Shown here piece after piece: positions 1-8,149 of a DNA stretch of 64,000 nt. Under the pieces are notes generated by a model, which ran no database searches, had not been told where the DNA came from, and saw nothing but the letters and a program-made list of their open reading frames with translations. Source of the stretch: an uncultured Devosia sp. (lineage in GTDB: Bacteria > Pseudomonadota > Alphaproteobacteria > Rhizobiales > Devosiaceae); contig NZ_CAUQDV010000001.1 in the NCBI RefSeq assembly GCF_963517015.1, positions 558,001 to 622,000 of the forward strand, read 5' to 3'. A program made the translations under genes and the position numbers. Position 1 is the first letter of the stretch. Each line of letters opens with the position of its first letter.

Positions 1-35
1 AAGCTTTCGTCTTCGACGACGAGGATGGTGGTCAT
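1..35 (-). CDS. Response regulator, N-terminal fragment cut by window edge
   Basis: Read on the minus strand, the first 35 bases begin with an ATG and encode MTTILVVEDES, the usual first beta strand and acidic pair of a receiver domain. The start codon overlaps the stop of the histidine kinase gene by four bases (ATGA), so the two are translationally coupled. The rest lies outside the window, so any output domain is unknown. Its position directly behind an HWE kinase suggests that it is a phosphotransfer partner of that kinase, which is inference. Confidence 0.75.
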   Translation of the reverse strand, partial: MTTILVVEDES

Positions 36-2041
36 GGTTCGGCCCCCTGACCAAGGCTGGATGCGGGTGCGCGGAGTTCGCAGACCAAGCCCTCGGGACG
101 GTAGTCGGCGGTAACCTCGCCTTCGAAATCGGATGCCAATACGCGGGTGATGAGGCGGGAGCCGAAGCCTTTTCGGGCAGGGGGGCTGACGGGTGGGCCA
201 CCGCTTTCGGTCCACCGGAAGCGGAATTCGTTCTGCTCGATTCCCCATTGGATATGCACCTGACCGGTGCTGGCGGTCAGCGAGCCGTATTTGGCGGCAT
301 TGGTGGCCAGCTCGTGGATAGCTAGAGCCATCGACAGGGCCTGTCTTGCTGACAGGTCGAGGTTGATGCCGTCGATGACGAAGCGCTCGCCGCCGGAGAG
401 ATGGGGCGTCAAGGCGCTTTCGACGACGGACTGGATCGGCGCGCCCTGCCAGCTCTCGCTGGTCAGGATGTCCTGCGCGTGGGAAAGAGCCTCAAGCCTT
501 GAGAGGAAGGTGGAGCGGCGGTCGGCGATGTCGTCGCCACGCAGGGTTTGTGCCGCGATGGCGTTGACCATGGCCAGGCTGTTCTTCATGCGATGCTGCA
601 GTTCTGCATTGAGAATCTGCTGGCGGAGCTCGGCTTCCTTCTTGGGGGTGATGTCACGCACGGTGCCGATAAGGCGCTTGCCGATCGAGGAGGGCAGGAC
701 CTGGGCGCGGGCGTGTACCCAGCGTTCCGGGTGTCCGGCAGCGGCCGTGATGCGGTATTCAAGGTCGAGAATGCCATCGCCGGCCGGATCGAGCGCCTTG
801 CGGGCAGCAGGCCCGAGCAGGGGGCGGTCATAGGGATGTATGCGGTCGGCAAACTGGTCGAAGGTCGCGGATTGCCCGGGGGTGCCGCCCAGAAGGGTGA
901 TGGCACGGTCGTCGCCTTGCAGGTTCACGAAGGCGCCGTCGATGAACTGGCATTGCCAGACGCCCATTTCCGCGGCGGCCAGAGCCAGGCGGACGCGGAT
1001 TTCGCTTTCGCGCAGGGCCAGCTCGGTCAGTTTGAGGTCCGTGACGTCATTGCCTTCGACGAAGACGCCGACAATGTCGCCAAGCTCGTTGCGGATCGGC
1101 TGGTATAAGAAGTTGAGGTAGCCGCGAGCGACCGGTCCGCCGGGCGCATGCTGCAGCTCGATCTCGACACCGCGGCCGACGAAGGATTCGCCGGTCGTAT
1201 AGACATTGTCGAGCAGCTCATAAAAGCCCTGGCCTTCGATGTCGGGCAGTGCTTCCCGGATCGGCTTGCCGATGACATCGCGGTGACCGATCAGCTGCAG
1301 ATAGGCGGCATTGGTGATTTCGAACACATGGTCGGGGCCCATCAGCACGGACATGAAGCTGGGGGCGCTTTCGAGCAATTCCCGCATGCGGTCGAGCTCG
1401 CGGCCGCGCTTCTTGCCGTCCATCACCTCGGCGGTGATTTCGAGTGCGGTGCAGAACATGCCGACAACACGATCCTGGTCGTCGTGCACTGGCGTATAGC
1501 CGAAGGAGAAATGCGTTTCGACGACCTGGCCATGCCGGGTCATCTGGAATTCGATGTCGTCCATATAGGTGGGCACACCGGCGTAGGCCGCATCCATGAT
1601 GGGGCCGACGTCATGGATGATGTCGGACCACACTTCGGCGAAGGGCCTGCCCAGGGCCCAGGGATGACGATTGGTGCACATGGGCGCATAGCCGTCATTG
1701 TAGAGCATGGTCCTGTCCGGACCCCAGGCAATGAACATGGGCTGGCCGGATGCGAGCATGACGCGCACCAGGGTGCGCAATCCGTCCGGCCAGGTGGCGG
1801 GTGCTCCCAGGGCGGTGGATGTCCAGTCGAAGGCCCGAATGAGCGTACCCATCTCGCCGCCGCCCGAGAGAAACGACAGCCCGTTACCCTGTTCTGTCAT
1901 CGTGCCTCGCGCAGAAAAGAGAAGGGCTTCATGTTCGGCGCTCGCGGATGGAAGGGCAGGGACGTCAGCTTCTGCCACAATGGCAGTATTGCGTTCACTA
2001 GCAAGGGTTAAGGTTGGCACCTTGCGCGCCAATCCGTTCAT
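32..2041 (-). CDS. PAS-domain HWE-family sensor histidine kinase
   Basis: A predicted soluble sensor kinase of 669 residues. The N-terminal two thirds hold PAS/PAC-like sensor repeats, including a first module with the FDWTSTALG and MLYNDGYAPM stretches. The C-terminal third is an HWE/HisKA_2 transmitter: the phosphoacceptor lies in LQHRMKNSLAM (His about 483), followed by HELATNAAKYG and then a W-x-E segment (WTESGGP), the hallmarks of the HWE family. No membrane segment is evident. I chose the ATG at 2041 because it overlaps the upstream receiver stop by four bases; a start at 1900 (MTEQGNG) is the alternative. The gene sits between two receiver genes. HWE kinases often serve light, redox or general-stress signalling, but the signal cannot be read here. 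Confidence 0.88.
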   Translation of the reverse strand: MNGLARKVPTLTLASERNTAIVAEADVPALPSASAEHEALLFSARGTMTEQGNGLSFLSGGGEMGTLIRAFDWTSTALGAPATWPDGLRTLVRVMLASGQPMFIAWGPDRTMLYNDGYAPMCTNRHPWALGRPFAEVWSDIIHDVGPIMDAAYAGVPTYMDDIEFQMTRHGQVVETHFSFGYTPVHDDQDRVVGMFCTALEITAEVMDGKKRGRELDRMRELLESAPSFMSVLMGPDHVFEITNAAYLQLIGHRDVIGKPIREALPDIEGQGFYELLDNVYTTGESFVGRGVEIELQHAPGGPVARGYLNFLYQPIRNELGDIVGVFVEGNDVTDLKLTELALRESEIRVRLALAAAEMGVWQCQFIDGAFVNLQGDDRAITLLGGTPGQSATFDQFADRIHPYDRPLLGPAARKALDPAGDGILDLEYRITAAAGHPERWVHARAQVLPSSIGKRLIGTVRDITPKKEAELRQQILNAELQHRMKNSLAMVNAIAAQTLRGDDIADRRSTFLSRLEALSHAQDILTSESWQGAPIQSVVESALTPHLSGGERFVIDGINLDLSARQALSMALAIHELATNAAKYGSLTASTGQVHIQWGIEQNEFRFRWTESGGPPVSPPARKGFGSRLITRVLASDFEGEVTADYRPEGLVCELRAPASSLGQGAEP

Positions 2042-2370
2042 GCCTGCATGACCTGTTGCACGGATTGGTCGCTGACCGGCTTTTGCACACTGCGCCGGGC
2101 GCCACAGAATTTTGGCAAACCGCCGTCCTGGCTCGCAGAGATAATGACCGGGACCATCTGCTGATCGCATTCTTCCAGAACCACTGCGCAGGTTTCCGAG
2201 CCGAGATGGGTGTCGACAAAGGCCAGGTCTGGCGGTTCGCGCCAGAGCAGTTCGAGGGCCGATGAACAATCGGAAGCCGGACCTAGCACGCTATGGCCGT
2301 GCGCCTCCAGAATGGCCTTGAGCGCTGAGGCCATCTCGGCGTCGTCCTCGACGATCAGAATTTTCGACAT
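2038..2370 (-). CDS. Single-domain response regulator (receiver only)
   Basis: A 110-residue stand-alone receiver. It has the acidic pair in ILIVEDDAEM, a phosphoacceptor Asp in LAFVDTHLG and a conserved Lys in the SVQKPVSD stretch; no output domain follows. It is the first gene of a minus-strand set whose next two members are an HWE kinase and a second receiver, joined by 4-base overlaps. Single-domain receivers beside HWE kinases typically act as phosphate sinks or relay proteins. The role is inferred from architecture, not from a recognised orthologue. Confidence 0.85.
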   Translation of the reverse strand: MSKILIVEDDAEMASALKAILEAHGHSVLGPASDCSSALELLWREPPDLAFVDTHLGSETCAVVLEECDQQMVPVIISASQDGGLPKFCGARRSVQKPVSDQSVQQVMQA

Positions 2371-2491
2371 GATTTGCCCCGTCTGGCCGAAGGGCCAGTT
2401 CGCAAGGCAACGGAGAGCTGGTCAGACTCGTTCCAGCCCGTCGAGGCGGGATCACGGGGACTACCGGCGCCGCGGACAGAGGAGGCATGGC

Positions 2492-2872
2492 ATGGATAAG
2501 CACTATACCGGTGGCTGCCGCTGCGGCGCAGTCCGTTACACGTTGCAGGGCGAGCCATTCAAGGCAGGCCTCTGTCACTGCATGGATTGCCGGCGAGAGA
2601 CCGGTTCGGCCTTTCTCTATTATGCCGACTGGTTGCCGGACCAGATCGAAGTCAATGGCCGCTACGAGACCTACGAGGGGCGCAGCTTCTGTCCGCGCTG
2701 CGGCAGCACCCTGTTTCACCTGGGTGATGTGCAGGCCGAGATCGCAGTGGGTTCACTCGATGAGGCGCCTGCTGCGCTGATGCCCTTGCGTGAAGGCTGG
2801 ATCAAGCGCCGCGAGCCCTGGCTTGTTGCCGTGGCCGGAGCCGGGCAATTCCGCGAAGATACCGATGTCTGA
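2492..2872 (+). CDS. GFA/CENP-V family zinc protein
   Basis: A 126-residue protein of the glutathione-dependent formaldehyde-activating (GFA) fold. The zinc-binding cysteines are visible in GGCRCGAVRY, then CHCMDCRRETG, then FCPRCGS, in the order and spacing typical of the family. A GGAGG at 2481-2485 sits six bases before the chosen ATG and fixes the start. Its stop overlaps the start of the next gene by eight bases. Members were named for S-hydroxymethylglutathione synthase activity, but most homologues of this size have no proven substrate, so the exact reaction is open. Confidence 0.85.
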   Translation: MDKHYTGGCRCGAVRYTLQGEPFKAGLCHCMDCRRETGSAFLYYADWLPDQIEVNGRYETYEGRSFCPRCGSTLFHLGDVQAEIAVGSLDEAPAALMPLREGWIKRREPWLVAVAGAGQFREDTDV

Positions 2873-3479
2873 AGCGGACGCGGACAATGCCGGGTCTGTT
2901 CAGCCGCAAGGTCCGCTGGGTGAACTGATCGGGGAGCTCAAGACGCGTACCGATCGCGGCGAAGAGGTCTCGATCGGCCTGATCCAAAAGATCGCCGGCA
3001 GCCGTGCGGCCGGCCCCATGCTCTTGCTGCCGGCATTGATCGTGATGTCTCCGCTCAGCATCATCCCCGGCCTGCCGACCATTGTTGGGCTCAATACGAT
3101 TCTGGTCGCGGGGCAGGTGGCGCTGGGGCGCGATCATCTCTGGCTGCCGGATTGGCTAAAGCACCGCAGTCTTCCGGCCAGGCACGTCAAGAAGCTTCTT
3201 CGCTTTCTGGTGCCGGTCGGAAATGCGGCTGACGGGTTTGTCAAACCTCGGGCATCGGCGCTGACCGGGTCTGTGGTGCGCCGCGTCGGTGCTGGCGTCT
3301 GCGTGCTGGTGGGCTGCATCATGCCGATGCTGGAGGTCATCCCCTTCACCTCCACATGGGCCGCAAGCATCATCGCTCTCTATGCCTTGGCCATCACTGT
3401 CAAGGATGGGTTCCTTGCACTTGCCTGGGTGGCGCTGGTGATCGCGGTGTTCAGCGTGGCTTGGCTGGTGTTTGCCTGA
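2865..3479 (+). CDS. ExoD family membrane protein
   Basis: A 204-residue integral membrane protein resembling ExoD (exopolysaccharide synthesis ExoD family). A short cytoplasmic N-terminus (GPLGELIGELKTRTDRGEEVSIG) is followed by hydrophobic segments near residues 50-85 and 145-204, with the family-like stretch LPALIVMSPLSIIPGLPT. The ATG at 2865 overlaps the preceding GFA gene by eight bases, implying co-transcription. ExoD was linked in rhizobia to exopolysaccharide production and alkaline tolerance, but the molecular function is not established. No polysaccharide genes lie nearby. Confidence 0.8.
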   Translation: MSEADADNAGSVQPQGPLGELIGELKTRTDRGEEVSIGLIQKIAGSRAAGPMLLLPALIVMSPLSIIPGLPTIVGLNTILVAGQVALGRDHLWLPDWLKHRSLPARHVKKLLRFLVPVGNAADGFVKPRASALTGSVVRRVGAGVCVLVGCIMPMLEVIPFTSTWAASIIALYALAITVKDGFLALAWVALVIAVFSVAWLVFA

Positions 3480-3803
3480 TCGCACTCAACCAACCATGCC
3501 GACGCCGTCACGCAGTAGGTTTGCGGTGCCAGAAAGCTTGGAAGGAAAGGTCCCAGGACAGTGGGGCTTTCCTGGTTGCGGCTCTCTCGCCACTCGCTTG
3601 TAAATTTGCCGTCGCCGCAGTGGCTGTCTTGATGTTTTTTTGAAGTAATGAAAGCTGATTCTGATTGGCGTGGAAGTCGATTGTCCAAGTTGTCCGGGAT
3701 GCGAGGTGTTTTTAGTTTACTTCGCTTTTTTATATTGGCTGTCGAATCTTTCATTTACACTCCAGAATTATTTGGTCAGTTCCTTCCGTTCAGGAGGTAT
3801 GCT
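3480..3803. other. AT-rich gap with no supported gene
   Basis: This 324-base stretch is markedly richer in A and T than its surroundings, especially 3630-3790, which includes a run of seven T near 3635. An open frame in phase with the downstream membrane protein extends back to an ATG at 3648, but its codon choice is unlike the neighbours. I therefore read this region mainly as promoter and leader. No clear hairpin terminator for the ExoD-like gene is visible. Confidence 0.5.
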
Positions 3804-5063
3804 TTGCTCGCTTCGTTTCAACGAGTTTCCGGTCTCATCAACAGAAGTTCACCATCGTCTGCGGTGGGCTCGAAGAGCTTTCTGCGCAAAGAATTTCAGG
3901 GCCTGAAAGTCGATTTGAACCTTGAGGCGCGCGGCCAAAAATCCGGAGCGAGGGGTTTGCCGTCAACGGCCGATACAGCCTTGGATGCAGTCGAGGCGGA
4001 CATCATCAACACTGTCCTGTCGGTTCAACAGCGCGCCTTTTCCCAGCTGGAGAAGGCAGTTTCCGACCTTCAGCAAGCCGTGGATTTTCTCGATCTCGAA
4101 GGCCGGTTGGCGAGAATAAGGGTGGCTGCGGCAGCAGGGTTGCCGGACCTCGCGGGCGAGCTCCAGTTCAAGATCGACGGGCTGCAGCAATTGCGCCGCG
4201 AGGCAACTGAGGCAGAAGGCTGGCATCGGAAGTTTCGAGCGCATAACCACCTGGACCGTCCAAGCAAGGTTATCTCAAGCACGTCACTTGTGTTGCTGTG
4301 GTTGGTCGTCGTTGCCTGCATTGCAATGGCGACCTTCGTCAATGTTGCGTTGCTCGACAAGCAAGGCGCGGTGGGATGGTTTGATGGATGGATGGGAGGC
4401 CCTGTCCTGGCCATCCTGAATATTGGTATGGCGCTCTTGTTTGCGCTTTATGGGGTCCCGGCCTTTTGGCACCGGTCCCTTCCCAAGAGGCTTATCGGGA
4501 TCGCGTCCATCCTCACCTACCTGGCACTGACCGTCCTCCTCAACCTCGCCTTGGCGCATTATCGGGAAGTGCCGGGCGGTCTCGCTCAAGGGGCGGGCGA
4601 GACAATCCTGCAGCGCCTGCTGCAAACGCCCTTCATGCTGGATGACCCGTATTCGTGGTTCCTTGCGGGGCTGGGTGTCATCCTTTCGCTTGTTGCGCTG
4701 ATGGCGGTATTGGGAATGCGCGACCTATATCCCGGCTACGCCCAGGCGGCGGAGATATCTCGCGCTGCACGGGTCAGGCATGAGGCCAGCAGAGCAAGGC
4801 TAGTCGACGAGCGCCCCGTCAGCAATTCGCATGCCTCAACGCTGGATAGCCTTGCGATACCGGCGCTTTGGGGGGAAGAACCGGCCAGTCGGCTGATGCC
4901 GGCGGACAATGCTGGTCTGGGTCTGGCCCGGGCCATTGGCCCAGCGCCGAGGCTCCGCTGGTTGGATTTGCAGTTCCCCTATAGTGCGAAAAGAGGCCCG
5001 GTTTCCCGGGCCTCCCTGATGCTTGAATGGTGCGACCGGGCGGAAATGTCCGGTCGCATCTGA
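3804..5063 (+). CDS. Unknown membrane protein, coiled-coil plus four helices
   Basis: I do not recognise this protein. From the TTG at 3804 it has 419 residues; a longer form from ATG 3648 would have 471. I prefer the TTG because AGGAGG at 3792-3797 lies six bases upstream. The N-terminal 150 residues are soluble and helical, with a probable coiled coil (QRAFSQLEKAVSDLQQAV, then QFKIDGLQQLRREA). Four membrane segments follow: LVLLWLVVVACIAMATF, VLAILNIGMALLFALYG, a third in LIGIASILTYLALTVLLN, and a fourth in WFLAGLGVILSLVALMAV. A polar tail follows them. The last 25 codons run through the terminator of the convergent gene. The AT-rich upstream hints at acquisition by transfer. Confidence 0.6.
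   Translation: MLASFQRVSGLINRSSPSSAVGSKSFLRKEFQGLKVDLNLEARGQKSGARGLPSTADTALDAVEADIINTVLSVQQRAFSQLEKAVSDLQQAVDFLDLEGRLARIRVAAAAGLPDLAGELQFKIDGLQQLRREATEAEGWHRKFRAHNHLDRPSKVISSTSLVLLWLVVVACIAMATFVNVALLDKQGAVGWFDGWMGGPVLAILNIGMALLFALYGVPAFWHRSLPKRLIGIASILTYLALTVLLNLALAHYREVPGGLAQGAGETILQRLLQTPFMLDDPYSWFLAGLGVILSLVALMAVLGMRDLYPGYAQAAEISRAARVRHEASRARLVDERPVSNSHASTLDSLAIPALWGEEPASRLMPADNAGLGLARAIGPAPRLRWLDLQFPYSAKRGPVSRASLMLEWCDRAEMSGRI
4989..5014 (-). terminator. Intrinsic terminator of the acidic-protein gene
   Basis: Perfect 9-base arms GAGGCCCGG (4993-5001) and CCGGGCCTC (5006-5014) enclose a four-base loop. On the minus strand the stem is followed by four T (4992-4989). It lies 65 bases beyond the stop of the minus-strand acidic protein and inside the 3' end of the convergent membrane-protein frame. 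Confidence 0.8.
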
Positions 5064-5078
5064 AAGTTCCGAGACGGA

Positions 5079-5318
5079 TCAGGCGTCTTCGTCGCCTTCG
5101 TTAGCCTCGTCACCTTCGTTGCTGTCATCGACCTCACCCTCGTTGTTCTCGTCGTCGTCATCGCCGGAGTCTTCGTCGCCTTCGTTGAAGCTGAGGGGCG
5201 AGAACAGGTCGTTCGCGCCGAACAGATCCACGATCGCATCAAATGGATCGTGGCCAATTTCCAGAGCGGCGTTGAGCGTCTCCGAGACGTCATGAACCGC
5301 GATGTCACTCTTAGACAT
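5079..5318 (-). CDS. Small highly acidic protein of unknown function
   Basis: A 79-residue protein I do not recognise. The first 45 residues are mixed and moderately hydrophobic (AVHDVSETLNAALEIGHDPF, then LFGANDLFSPL). The last 33 are almost entirely Asp, Glu, Asn, Gly and Ser with repeated EGDE units, so the predicted charge is strongly negative. The ATG at 5318 has a GGAG eight bases upstream; an in-frame ATG 45 bases earlier lacks such a site. A strong terminator follows at 4989-5014, so it is a monocistronic unit. It diverges from a secreted metallopeptidase gene across 468 bases. Possible roles such as ion binding, nucleic-acid mimicry or an inhibitor are speculation. Confidence 0.65.
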   Translation of the reverse strand: MSKSDIAVHDVSETLNAALEIGHDPFDAIVDLFGANDLFSPLSFNEGDEDSGDDDDENNEGEVDDSNEGDEANEGDEDA

Positions 5319-5434
5319 TTGTGTTTCTCCGATTGGACGCGGCCACTGGCGGGATGCCAATGGCGACGCGTTTTCAATGCTGTGTTAAGAGTGGACGGCC
5401 TACACTGGACCGTACCTGGAGAAGTAATCAGGCA

Positions 5435-5616
5435 AGTTGATCTATGAAGATCAACTGACTGTTGCGATATTCGAAGCACGCGCACACGGCTCGACACCCT
5501 GAGGGTCAAGCAACGTTTTAAACGGCCGTGCGGATCAACATCGCCCCGCCACAAATATTGACTTCAAGGCTGGCTGGTTGCCGTCGAAGCAGAAGGGGAC
5601 TCACCCCTTCTGTTTT
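5435..5616 (+). ncRNA. Candidate small RNA ending in an orphan terminator
   Basis: The intergenic region 5319-5786 has no gene on the plus strand, yet carries a textbook plus-strand terminator: CAGAAGGGG (5590-5598), a five-base loop, CCCCTTCTG (5604-5612), then four T. Upstream lies a perfect hairpin, AGTTGATC (5435-5442) / GATCAACT (5449-5456). Only very short open frames without ribosome sites lie between. The boundaries given span from first hairpin to terminator; the true 5' end is unknown. The alternative is an attenuator in a long leader of the metallopeptidase gene, or an operator plus an isolated hairpin. Confidence 0.4.
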
Positions 5617-5786
5617 CAGAATATCGGCATTAACCATCATTGGCAAGCAGGACAACCTTGAACAGTTGTCGCAAATTCATCTAGATTGCCAGTATATTTA
5701 GATACGGATACAAATCCGAACTGCCGGACAGTAACAGTTGAAGTAATCATCTGCTGAGTGAACGTTTCGCGGGAAAGGAGCGAAAT

Positions 5787-6635
5787 ATGCTGTCCATGGC
5801 CAACGAGAGTCGCAGGCGCACTGCCGACGTCAGGCGTTCGAGATTAATGCAACTGGCCACCGCTGCACTCAGTTGCTGTCTGCTCGCTAGCGAGGCTGTC
5901 GGCGCGCCGCTGTTCGAGAACTCGGTGGTTTCAAACGACATCGACTTCATCAAGGCCGATGATCCGGCGGTCCCGGCTTGCATGCGCTATCTGGGACGGT
6001 CGGCCCAGGAGATGCCCGGAGCCCTGGATAGCGACGAGCTGATGGCCACGGACGTCTATCAGTTCGAGGCGGGCTTTATGGATAATAGCCGGGTTGGTAT
6101 CTGGGTCCATCCCACGGTGGGATCGAAGGAAGATGCCAAGGTTCTGGCCGGACTGCTGCTCGGCCCGCTCGGACGATTGCCCTCCGTCATGAGGCATGGC
6201 CTGTCGCATGTCGTGGTCCATTCCGGCTACCATGCGGCTTTTGCCGAGCACCTGGGCCACTTCTTTGTCTTGTATGCTGACAATATCCAGGCACGGCTCG
6301 ACACGCATGATCTGGATGAGACGGTGTTCCACGAGTCGGTGCATGCCACGCTTGATGATGAATGGTCCCAAAGCGCGGACTGGTTGCAGGCCCGGCAGGC
6401 TGACGGGCAATTCATCACTGAATATGCGGCAGAGAAACCTGACGGCGAAGATCTCGCCGAGACGGCGCTTTTTGGCCTGACCTACCTGCGACATCGCGAG
6501 CGTCTGCCACCTGAGGTGGCTGCCGGAGTCGAGTCAATGATCCCGGTCCGGCTTGCCGTTTTAAGGACCATCTTCAGCGAGCCCGAACCAGAACTTGCAG
6601 GTGTCCAGCAAACAGACGACTGTCTCTCGCCGTAA
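5787..6635 (+). CDS. Secreted HExxH zinc metallopeptidase-like protein
   Basis: A 282-residue predicted exported protein. A basic N-terminus (RRRTADVRRSR) is followed by a hydrophobic stretch (LATAALSCCLLASEAVGA) that resembles a signal peptide. The key motif is HESVH within ETVFHESVHATLDDEW, near residue 182, a gluzincin-type HExxH. A downstream Glu in GEDLAETALFG could be the third zinc ligand. AAGGAG six bases before the ATG at 5787 supports this start. No family beyond the HExxH clan can be named. It diverges from the acidic-protein gene and is followed by an AT-rich gap before irr. Whether the two neighbours act together is unknown. Confidence 0.7.
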   Translation: MLSMANESRRRTADVRRSRLMQLATAALSCCLLASEAVGAPLFENSVVSNDIDFIKADDPAVPACMRYLGRSAQEMPGALDSDELMATDVYQFEAGFMDNSRVGIWVHPTVGSKEDAKVLAGLLLGPLGRLPSVMRHGLSHVVVHSGYHAAFAEHLGHFFVLYADNIQARLDTHDLDETVFHESVHATLDDEWSQSADWLQARQADGQFITEYAAEKPDGEDLAETALFGLTYLRHRERLPPEVAAGVESMIPVRLAVLRTIFSEPEPELAGVQQTDDCLSP

Positions 6636-6712
6636 TTCGTAAATGAGCTCGAAAATATAGAATAATCATATCTGCGATTATTGCATTGAATCTCGATATC
6701 AAGCGCATTTAG

Positions 6713-6748
6713 TTGGAGTTATAAAGAACAGATTGATTTTCACTCCAA
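6713..6748. promoter_or_regulatory. Inverted repeat upstream of irr
   Basis: TTGGAGT (6713-6719) and ACTCCAA (6742-6748) form exact 7-base inverted arms around 22 AT-rich bases, 40 bases ahead of the irr start. The site could be an operator or an mRNA leader stem. It does not clearly match a published iron-control element, so the assignment is tentative. Confidence 0.3.
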
Positions 6749-6787
6749 TTCGGTTCAGAAATAAGTGCTGTCTTGGGGGTGAGGCAA

Positions 6788-7240
6788 ATGGCCGGGGTAC
6801 TTCCACACATCACACGATGCGATCGCGCCAACTGTTCATGCATCGCGACAGTATTGCGCATGAGCGGTCTTCGACCGACGCGCCAGCGTCTGGCGCTGGG
6901 GGAGCTTCTGCTTGGCGGTTCACCCCGCCACGTCAGCGCCGAGCAACTGCACACGGAAGCGCAACAAGCCGGGATCGATGTCTCGCTCGCCACGGTCTAC
7001 AATACGTTGCACCAGTTCCAGAAGGCCGGGCTTCTCCGCCAGGTGGCCGTCGAAGCGTCCAGTTCGTATTTCGATACCGATACCTCGGACCATCACCATT
7101 TCTATCTCGAGCATGAGCAACGCGTGATCGACATTCCCCCGAGTGCGGTGGTTCTGCAGAACTGGCCAGAGGCGCCACACGGAATGACGGTGACGCATGT
7201 CGATGTCATCGTGCGCGTTACCAGGACCACGACCGTATAG
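6788..7240 (+). CDS. irr: Fur-family iron response regulator Irr
   Basis: A 150-residue Fur-superfamily DNA-binding protein. The winged-helix region reads LRPTRQRLALGELLLGG and SLATVYNTLHQFQKAGLLR, which match Irr of Hyphomicrobiales more closely than Fur, Zur or PerR. The dimer domain contains a three-histidine cluster (SDHHHFYLEHEQRVIDI), the site implicated in haem and metal response in Irr proteins. An N-terminal Cys-rich stretch (CDRANCSC) may also bind haem, which is inference. Irr represses or activates iron and haem genes when haem is scarce. The ATG at 6788 is preceded by a GGGGGTGAGG ribosome site; a TTG at 6773 is an alternative start. A glutathione transferase gene follows 74 bases later. 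Confidence 0.88.
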   Translation: MAGVLPHITRCDRANCSCIATVLRMSGLRPTRQRLALGELLLGGSPRHVSAEQLHTEAQQAGIDVSLATVYNTLHQFQKAGLLRQVAVEASSSYFDTDTSDHHHFYLEHEQRVIDIPPSAVVLQNWPEAPHGMTVTHVDVIVRVTRTTTV

Positions 7241-7314
7241 TATCGCCCAGCATGCAACTCTGCTACCGATCGGCCCCGTCTGCGTTACACTACGGAACAG
7301 CAGAAAGACCCCTC

Positions 7315-8016
7315 ATGGCCGATTACGAACTTCTCTACTGGTCAGCGCCGTTCCGCGGCCAATTCGTGCGTGCCGTCCTGGCTTTTGCCGGCAAGAGCTG
7401 GACGGAAGGAGGCGATGACAAGATCGGACGCCTGATGTCCGGGCCCATCTCAGACATGCCTGTGCCGTTTATGGGGCCGCCAGTCCTCGTCGATCACCAG
7501 GCGGATTTCTCGATCGCAGAAATGTCCGCCATTATTCTCTACCTCGGCGAAACCCTCGACTTGTTGCCACGCACCGCAGCCCTGCGGGCCATGACGATCA
7601 AAATGGTCAACGACGCCAACGATGTTATCGATGAAGTCACGCTTAATGGCGGCGATCACATGTGGAGCGAAAAGCGTTGGCTAGAGTTCGTGCCCCGGCT
7701 CGAAAAGTGGATGGCTATCTGGGAGGAAACCGGGCGGCGTCACGGCCTCAAGTCCGATGGCGGATACATGCTTGGTGGCAACGCGGCTGGCATCGCAGAT
7801 ATCATTACCGCAACACTGTGGAGCACGATGGCGGAGCGATTCAGCAAAGTCGCCGAGCTGCTCGGCGAGACCGCGCCAATGACGGAAGCGCTTTGCGCGC
7901 GCGTGTCGGCCCTGCCGGCTCTTGCCAAATTGAATGAAGTGGCACGTCTCGACTATGGTGACGACTATGCAGGCGGGCAGATCGGCGCTTCCATGGCCAA
8001 GCATCTCAACCACTAA
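7315..8016 (+). CDS. Glutathione S-transferase family protein
   Basis: A 233-residue protein with a thioredoxin-like N-terminal domain (ELLYWSAPFRGQFVRAVLAF) containing the usual glutathione-binding features: a cis-Pro region (GPPVLVDHQ) and an acidic-Ser step (FSIAEMSAIILYLGE). An all-helical C-terminal domain follows. The first strand lacks an obvious catalytic Tyr or Cys in the common place; Ser17 is a candidate. The substrate cannot be told. It follows irr on the same strand but with its own 74-base leader. Confidence 0.8.
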   Translation: MADYELLYWSAPFRGQFVRAVLAFAGKSWTEGGDDKIGRLMSGPISDMPVPFMGPPVLVDHQADFSIAEMSAIILYLGETLDLLPRTAALRAMTIKMVNDANDVIDEVTLNGGDHMWSEKRWLEFVPRLEKWMAIWEETGRRHGLKSDGGYMLGGNAAGIADIITATLWSTMAERFSKVAELLGETAPMTEALCARVSALPALAKLNEVARLDYGDDYAGGQIGASMAKHLNH

Positions 8017-8149
8017 TTCCGGTCTGCGCGTCGGTCGAGGCGGCATCCTTGACTGACACGCACCGGTTGACGCTGGTGCGCGCTTCGATTGTCCTGCATC
8101 AGGTTGCCTGCTGACGCTGTGTGTCAGCACGGCATGGTAGACAACTCAC

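Noticed and set aside
5319..5434. A 27-codon plus-strand frame starting near 5355
   Set aside because: It has no ribosome site, its composition is not gene-like, and it ends at the hairpin.
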